Positions 59,148 through 64,000 of a stretch of 64,000 nt of DNA are shown piece by piece (position 1 is the first letter of the stretch; each line of letters opens with the position of its first letter). The notes below the pieces were generated by a model. It searched no databases. It was not told the origin of the DNA and was given only the letters and a program-made list of their open reading frames with translations. The position numbers and the translations under genes were made by a program. Source of the DNA: Przewalskia tangutica (lineage: Eukaryota > Streptophyta > Magnoliopsida > Solanales > Solanaceae); the NCBI GenBank assembly GCA_029844215.1, contig CM056731.1, forward strand, positions 82,852,992 through 82,916,991. Reading direction: 5' to 3'.

Positions 59148-59844
59148 GTAAACACATTTGTCACTTTTATTAATGACGAACCCTTTTTATAGTAGAGTAC
59201 TATCAAATTTCTCGTGTCATTGTTTAGGGGCTTGTTCAGCCCGTATAATGATTTAACAAGCCGACACACTTTTGTCTCTTGTCCAGGAACCACATACCCC
59301 TCGGGTTGGTCCATATATATTTCTTCTTCCAAATCACAATTTAGGAAGACAATCTTAACATCCATTTGATGTATTTCAAGATCTCGCAAGGCGGCGATAT
59401 CTATGAATATACTATGGATGTCATTCTAGACACTGAAGCATAGGTGTCGAAGTTATCAAGGCCCTCCTTTTGGCGATAGCCCTTGACTACCAACTTAGCC
59501 TTGTACTTGTCGATAGATCTATCTGCCTTTAACTTCCGTTTAAGGATCCACTTACAACCCAAATGTTTGTGTCCTGGGGGAAGTTCATCCAACTCCCAAG
59601 TGTGGTTATGCATAATGGATTCTATCTCACTTTCCAAAGCTTCCTTCCAGAGTGGCGCTTCTAGAGTTGACAATGCTTTGGCGATCGTCAGTGGTTCATC
59701 CTGAGCCAAATAAGCTTCAAAGTCTGGACCGAAGGACTTGTCCTTCCGGGCCCCTTTGCTTCTCCTCGGTTCCATCTCAGAATCTTCCAAGTCTTGAGAA
59801 TCTGGAATACTGGATTCCGGGTAATCATCTACTTCAGAATTCAC
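59144..59844 (-). pseudogene. copia RT N-terminal part
   Basis: 59401-59844 encodes a Glu/Asp-rich linker, then EPLTIAKALSTLEAPLWKEA, EIESIMHNHTWELDELPPGH, GCKWILKRKLKADRSIDKYK, AKLVVKGYRQKEGLDNFDTY and ASVSRMTSI. A frame change near 59395 leads to 59144-59389 with IHQMDVKIVFLNCDLEEEIY and MDQPEGYV ... CRLVKSLYGLNK. In relatives the Asp motif reads Q-M-D-V-K-T-A-F-L-N-G; here Thr-Ala is Ile-Val and Gly is Cys, with the catalytic Asp kept. A further shift after LYGLNKPLN removes the segment before the YVDD box. Confidence 0.9.
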
Positions 59845-59883
59845 TAGATCTGAACCGTTCGGATCTGGGTAGTCATTAACCCC

Positions 59884-60144
59884 TTAGTCCTTAGAGATTT
59901 GATCATAACTTCGTTTGAGAGAGGTTATGTTGTTTTCCTTGTATGGAAATGTATCTTCAAAGAAACTTGCATTCCTCGATTCCATGATCGTACCTTCATG
60001 AATATCTGGTACATCCGACTTATGCACTATGAAGCGATAAACACTACTGTTATTGGCATATCCGATGAATATGCAATCCACAGTCTTAGGTCCAATCTTG
60101 ACCTGCTTTGGCATATGTACTTTTACCTTGGCCAGACAACCCAT
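59884..60144 (-). pseudogene. copia integrase C-terminal part
   Basis: Minus strand: MGCLAKVKVHMPKQVKIGPK, TVDCIFIGYANNSSVYRF, IHEGTIMESRNASFFEDTFP. This is the conserved block after the integrase core in plant copia elements. It is in the same frame as the RT start (59401-59844), with a stop between them (about 59883), and in a different frame from the core at 60261-61283. The segment 60145-60260 still carries codons for a KGKDKTPYELW-like phrase out of frame. Confidence 0.85.
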
Positions 60145-60260
60145 ATCTTTAAATACTTATAGGTAGGTTTCTTTCATTTCCATAGCTCGTATGGAGTCTT
60201 GTCTTTACCCTTGTGTGAAACTCTATTAAGAATCCTATTCGCGGTAAGGACAACTTCTCC

Positions 60261-61283
60261 TCACAAGATTTGAGGAAGGCCCGAATTGATGAGTAAAGCA
60301 TTCATCATTTCCTTTAGTGTTCTGTTCTTTCGTTCAACAACACTGTTTGATTGAGGTGAGTAAGGAGTCGTTGTTTGATGAACTATACCCGATTGGGTAC
60401 AAAGTTCTTCAAAAGATGCTACATATTCTCCCCATCTATTGCTATGGATTGTTTTAATCCGTTCGCTTAGTTGGTTCTCAACTTTTACTTTGTAGAGTTT
60501 GAATGCTTCAATGACTTCATCTTTACTTTTTAATAAGTAAAGGTAACAAAACCTTATGCCATCATCTATGAAAGTCACAAAGTACTTGTTCCCCCCTCTA
60601 GTTTGTGCGAACTTCAAATCACATATGTCAGTGTGTATGAGTTCTATAGGAGCGGTTTCCCTTTCGATGGATCTAAAGGGACTCTTAGAAAGCTTTGCCT
60701 CAATGCACACCTCACACTTACGTTGAGGGTTTATGTCAATAGACGGCAATAATTTCAACTTTACCAATATTTTGAGAGATTGATGGTTAACATGTACTAA
60801 TCTATGATGCCATAAGTTAGATGACTCAACCAAGTAAGTAGAAGGCTGAATTTTATTGATAGTTGAAATAAAAGGCATTACATGTGCAGCATTAAAATTA
60901 AAGAGACCTTCACATACGAAACCTCTTCCTACAAAAGTTTCATTTTTAGTGATTACAAATTTGGTAGCTTCTAACACTAGCCTAAAACCAGCATTAACCA
61001 ACAAAGGTCCAGAAATCAGATTTTTACGAATTTTTGGGACTTGCATCACTTCCTTTAGAGTCAGCTCCTTCCCGGACGTCATCTTTAGGATCACCTTTCC
61101 TACCCCCAGCACCCCTGAAGAAGAATTGTTTCCCATGAACTTCTTATATGTGACTGGTGTATAAGTGGAGAATGCGTCTTTATTGGAACAGATGTGATGG
61201 GTAGCACCCGTATCCAACCACCATTGCACCGGATTCTCAACGATGTTAGCTTTTAGCACCACCACTGAGAATTCTTCAATCAT
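60261..61283 (-). pseudogene. copia protease, GAG-pre-integrase and integrase core
   Basis: The minus-strand frame (340 codons) has the protease active site WWLDTGATHHICSNK (residues about 22-36), the pre-integrase His-Cys region LWHHRLVHVNHQSL ... KCEVCIEAKLSKSPF, and the integrase core with HTDICDL (first Asp), TFIDDGIRFCYLYLL, IKTIHSNRWGEYV and TPYSPQSNSVVERKNRTL (catalytic Glu). At the second catalytic Asp the copia consensus S-D-R-G-G-E-Y reads SNRWGEY, so Asp is Asn. The frame ends at a stop right after SGLPQIL, in a place where relatives have Trp. Confidence 0.93.
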
Positions 61284-62512
61284 ATCATCTAGAAGCGTGT
61301 CTTCGACGATGTTAGCCTATGCCTTGCCTTTGGCCTTCTCTTTGCTCTCATATTTGAGCTTGCGGCAGTCCTTGACCATGTAACCAACTTTGCCACAGTG
61401 ATGACAAGTACCCTTAAACTTTTCAGTTTTTTGGGACTTACTATCTTTTTAGAACTTTCACTTCTTGCTCGGGTTCCCTTTGACTTCCGCCAGGTTCGCC
61501 TTAGCCTCAGCGGGTTGTTTCCCCTTTGACATGGACTTCTTATTATCCTCATGAATTTGAAGTTTGATAATAAGCTCATCTAATGTCATCTCCTTCGTCT
61601 TGAGTTTCAAGTAATTCATAAACTCAGTCCACAAGGGAGGAAGCTTCTCGATCAATGCCCCAACCAAGAATTGTTCGTTGGGCTTCAATCCTTCCAAATC
61701 CAGGTGATGTAAAATCATTTGAAATTCCTAGACTTGGGATGACACACTTTTGTTATCCACCATTTGAAATTTCAGGAACTTTTCAATGATGAACTTCTTG
61801 CTACCCACATCTTGGGTATTGTATGTCTTCTGAAGTTTGTCCCATAACTGTTTGACAGTTTCAACAGTACAATATACCGTGTAGAGGGGATTAGAAAAAC
61901 TGTTTAGAATATAGTTCCTACACATGAAATCACTATGTTTCGATGCTTCGCGAACCATCCTCATGTCATCAGCGACATGGTTACCTTGGCCCCATTCCGC
62001 CAAATCATTTGGCTGAGGTCCACGTCTTCCCCAACTAGTGGAGGGTCTTCGGTTAGGAAACGTGACATTCCCGTAACCGTCAGGAAAAACAACATCTTTT
62101 GCTTCCATCTCTTAAAGTGAGTACTCTTGAACTTTTCAGGACGTTGATGGTGAAAAGCAGTGGGTGTTGTGGCAGTGGCACCCCCTTGAGTTGTTGCAAA
62201 GGCGTTGAAAATTCCTTTAACAGGAGCATAGGCATTCTGGACGCTTTGGGAAGTGGCATAAGCACTATAAGTGCCCGGAGCAGCAGTGGAGACATTGGTT
62301 GTGCCAAAAGCAGTGGTAACACTAGAAGTGCCAAAAACAGTGGTTTGGAAGAAATTAGAAATGTCTGGATTAGTTGGAGTGTAGGAAACGTCATCACCTT
62401 GAGCATTGGTGGGATTGACACTAGTAGTGCCAAAAGCAGTGGAGTTGAAGGCATTGGAATTGCCTTGAGTGGTGTTCGAATTTCCAGCGTTGATTTGATC
62501 TTCAGCAGACAT
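61284..62512 (-). pseudogene. copia gag
   Basis: The start chosen is the minus-strand ATG at 62512 (MSAEDQINAGNSN); the ORF can be extended seven codons, but this Met begins the low-complexity Ser/Thr/Asn/Ala N-terminus usual in this subgroup. Next come RPEKFKSTHFKRWKQKMLFF and TGMSRFLTEDPP (about 62080-62180), then after a frameshift near 61990 ASKHSDFMCRNYILNSF, VETVKQLWDKLQKTYNT and KKFIIEKFLKFQMVDNKSV. A stop is at about 61726. The rest (MILHHLDLEGLKPNEQFLVG) runs to stops near 61455. The zinc knuckle CHHCGKVGYMVKDC (about 61370-61415) has Tyr where the third ligand His is expected. Confidence 0.88.
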
Positions 62513-62866
62513 TGTTGTTGTTAAAAGCAGCAAATATTATCTTAAGCTTGTTGGATATGAAGTGTAGAAACAAGAAAATGAGAATTGTAACAACAACAAC
62601 AAGTAACAATAAATCTGGAAATCAAATAAAGAAATAGTCTTGCTGAGTGAAACTTCTGATCTTGATCTTACGATTGCAGTCAGGAAAGGGGAAAAAAGTT
62701 GATTGGATGAACAATCTATCCTTAAGATAATATTGCCCCGTATATCCTTTCAACAGTTTTAATGGCAACTTATCTCCCAAGATAAAACAACAATAAAACA
62801 AATGAGCAAATGAACTCAAGTGTTTGCTTAGTAAGAAGGATATTTGAGTGTTTTTGTGATTGCAAG
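62513..62866 (-). other. copia leader and inner end of 5' LTR (boundary unresolved)
   Basis: The region between the gag start and the part of the 5' LTR that has a surviving partner. The partner LTR is truncated at the equivalent of 62867, so the LTR end cannot be fixed by comparison, and I do not see a clear Met-tRNA primer site. It contains a CAA/ACA-rich run at about 62588-62612. Confidence 0.5.
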
Positions 62867-62930
62867 AGAGGAAGACAACTTTAGAGAAATGCTTAGTGAA
62901 TGTGTATTTTACAATTGTGCCAAAGGAATC

Positions 62931-62938
62931 AATTTATA
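62931..62938 (-). promoter_or_regulatory. copia 5' LTR TATA box (TATAAATT)
   Basis: Minus-strand TATAAATTG, conserved with 47023-47030; expected promoter core of the copia element. Confidence 0.55.
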
Positions 62939-63126
62939 GGTAGAGGATTTAGTCTTCTCAATTCACAAAATGAATGACCATCAATGTCAAGTAATGACCA
63001 TTGATATTGAGGTTAATTCAGCCTAGTAATGACTGAATTCAATAGCCAAATAATGGAGAGTAATTGCTCCAAAGTCAGCCCAAGAATCAGCCTTAATTCG
63101 CCTCTAACGGTACTGAAAAACTGTCG

Positions 63127-63233
63127 TAGCACCGCGGTGCATAAATTCCAGTAAGTCACTGGAATCGAAAACTGAATTTGCATCGCGGTCCCAGGTGGAG
63201 GCACTGCGGTCCTGTCCTTGTGGAACCGTGGTG
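63127..63233. repeat. ACCGCGGT palindrome cluster, copia 5' LTR
   Basis: One perfect GCACCGCGGTGC (about 63129-63140) and three degenerate copies (ATCGCGGT, ACTGCGGT, ACCGTGGT) each changed by a C-to-T or G-to-A step. Confidence 0.7.
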
Positions 63234-63526
63234 CCTCTCAGTATTTCCGCAGTGATTTTTTTAGATTCGTTTCATCTCTTACACTTTCTTCCTTTCATTT
63301 ACCAACATGAAACCATTCGTCATTTGACCAATAACCGTCTATTTTTCTTACGTCTTAAACAATTCGTATACATATACCAATATCTCTTCCATATAAAGAA
63401 ATAATGATCCTTGACACTTTATATGTACGTGTGTGGAAATCATGTTTCCAACGTGCGGGGCCCCAATTGTTCGATTCATAATTAATAGGATTTACTTTAT
63501 TTCACGTTTTATCAATATTTCCAACA

Positions 63527-64000
63527 AGAACAACTACAAATAATTCCAGCTCCAGATCTAAGAATAGTAAAACCCTTAGCTCAATACTGATTTAATGCAT
63601 CTTCTATCTGTGTTTGGAACATAGATGGGATGACTGAATACAATATCCTTAGCTTTCTCCGATAAATGAGCATGGCCGCAAATGCCTATAAAACACAAAA
63701 TGGTGCACAAGACATGACCATAGTAGAACTGCTTATCGCAGGATTCTCTGGTCAATTAAAAGGATGGTGGGATAACTATTTCACTGACCAACAACAAAAA
63801 GACATTTTAAATGCCATAAAATTGATGAAGAAGGAATACCAATCTTATATGAAGAAGGAGAATCCATACAATATGCAGTGTCAACCTTGAAACTGACAAT
63901 CTCGTTAAACTTCATAGGTGATTCTTCCCATCTAAAAGATAAAATGCCAAATTACTTTCAAATATAAAATGTAAAAACTAAGTGATTTGCAATGGTACAA
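63527..64000. other. flank of the copia element
   Basis: AT-rich sequence outside the copia element, unlike the other repeats in the window. It contains the short open frame described separately. The rest shows no recognisable feature. Confidence 0.5.
63666..63890 (+). pseudogene. gag/coat-like polyprotein fragment
   Basis: Open frame of 74 codons: MSMAANAYKTQNG, then MTIVELLIAGFSGQLKGWWD and NYFTDQQQKDILNAIKLMKK. The phrase GFSGQLKGWWDNY with the flanking pattern resembles the capsid-type domain of certain plant retroelement or pararetrovirus-like polyproteins; I cannot decide which from 74 residues. It has no upstream coding sequence in the window and ends at a stop at 63888-63890. It is on the plus strand, opposite to the copia element. 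Probably a decayed relic. Confidence 0.4.

Larger units (their letters stand above)
46959..63526 (-). mobile_element. Ty1/copia retrotransposon (left LTR truncated), with M inside
   Basis: Minus strand: 5' LTR on the right (ends TTCCAACA at 63526), gag, pol with the copia order protease-integrase-RT-RNase H, polypurine tract, and 3' LTR on the left (46959-47596, its far end lost at H). Without M it is about 6.5 kb, a usual copia size. AGAAC at 63527-63531 is the presumed right target-site copy. gag and pol carry several frameshifts and stops, so it is dead as written. Confidence 0.9.
62867..63526 (-). repeat. copia 5' LTR (comparable part)
   Basis: Matches 46959-47596; ends TTCCAACA at 63526. 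TATAAATT is at 62931-62938 (minus). It has about 20 bp not in the 3' LTR within the palindrome cluster (about 63186-63210). Confidence 0.88.

Noticed and set aside
1..64000. Host protein-coding or RNA gene
   Set aside because: Every recognisable domain belongs to a retroelement; I saw no tRNA, rRNA or spliced host gene signal.

Overview
The window is a block of nested LTR retrotransposons from a flowering-plant nuclear genome. I see no intact host gene, rRNA, tRNA or CRISPR array. Evidence for a plant: chromodomain-bearing Ty3/gypsy (Tekay/Del-type) elements with 2.5-4.3 kb LTRs starting TGTTAYACCCCG and ending CGTGACA (reverse complement TGTCACGAC), initiator-Met-tRNA primer sites, an Athila-like element with a TGGCGCC-type primer site, a Tat/Ogre-like gag-protease remnant, and a Ty1/copia element with LTRs starting TGTTGGAAATAT. 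A eudicot, perhaps Solanaceae, seems likely, but the sequence alone does not prove it.

Left block (1-32395). A Tat-like relic (K, minus) is cut by an Athila-like element (I, minus; its 5' LTR is 29080-30329). The gag of I is cut at 1232-27914 by a plus-strand solo LTR (D; TSD TTATT). D holds two further insertions: A, a minus-strand two-LTR element (1420-11207; TSD TTAAG), and C, a plus-strand solo LTR (14448-27074; TSD ATGCG). C in turn holds B, a minus-strand two-LTR element (15584-24496; TSD CTTGT). The end of another LTR (J) occupies 1-259.

Middle block (32396-46958). E is a minus-strand long-LTR element (32396-45523) whose 3' LTR is truncated inside a 56-bp tandem repeat. Its 5' LTR contains the plus-strand solo LTR F (39271-42772; TSD GACGC). 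Its short internal region has been replaced by an unrelated LTR-like piece and a second copy of part of its own LTR. To its right are only the right-hand ends of two older LTRs, G (45524-46616) and H (46617-46958). The left ends of E, G, H and of the copia 3' LTR are all missing, which points to one breakpoint near 32396.

Right block (46959-64000). A minus-strand copia element (46959-63526) has recognisable gag, protease, integrase, reverse transcriptase and RNase H, all disabled by frameshifts and stops. Its 3' untranslated part is interrupted by M (47699-57784; TSD GAACC), the best preserved Tekay-type chromovirus, with gag, protease, RT, RNase H, integrase and chromodomain still recognisable. 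A short gag/coat-like fragment lies beyond the copia element at 63666-63890.

How the parts relate. M is the only copy whose sequence could represent an autonomous ancestor. A and B share its LTR style, gag start and primer site but have lost almost all of pol, so they look like non-autonomous relatives. Differences between LTR pairs and breaks in primer sites and reading frames are concentrated at CAG/CTG and CCGG-like words. This may reflect methylation-linked decay or a consensus-calling artefact, and it affects any dating or pseudogene call made from this sequence.
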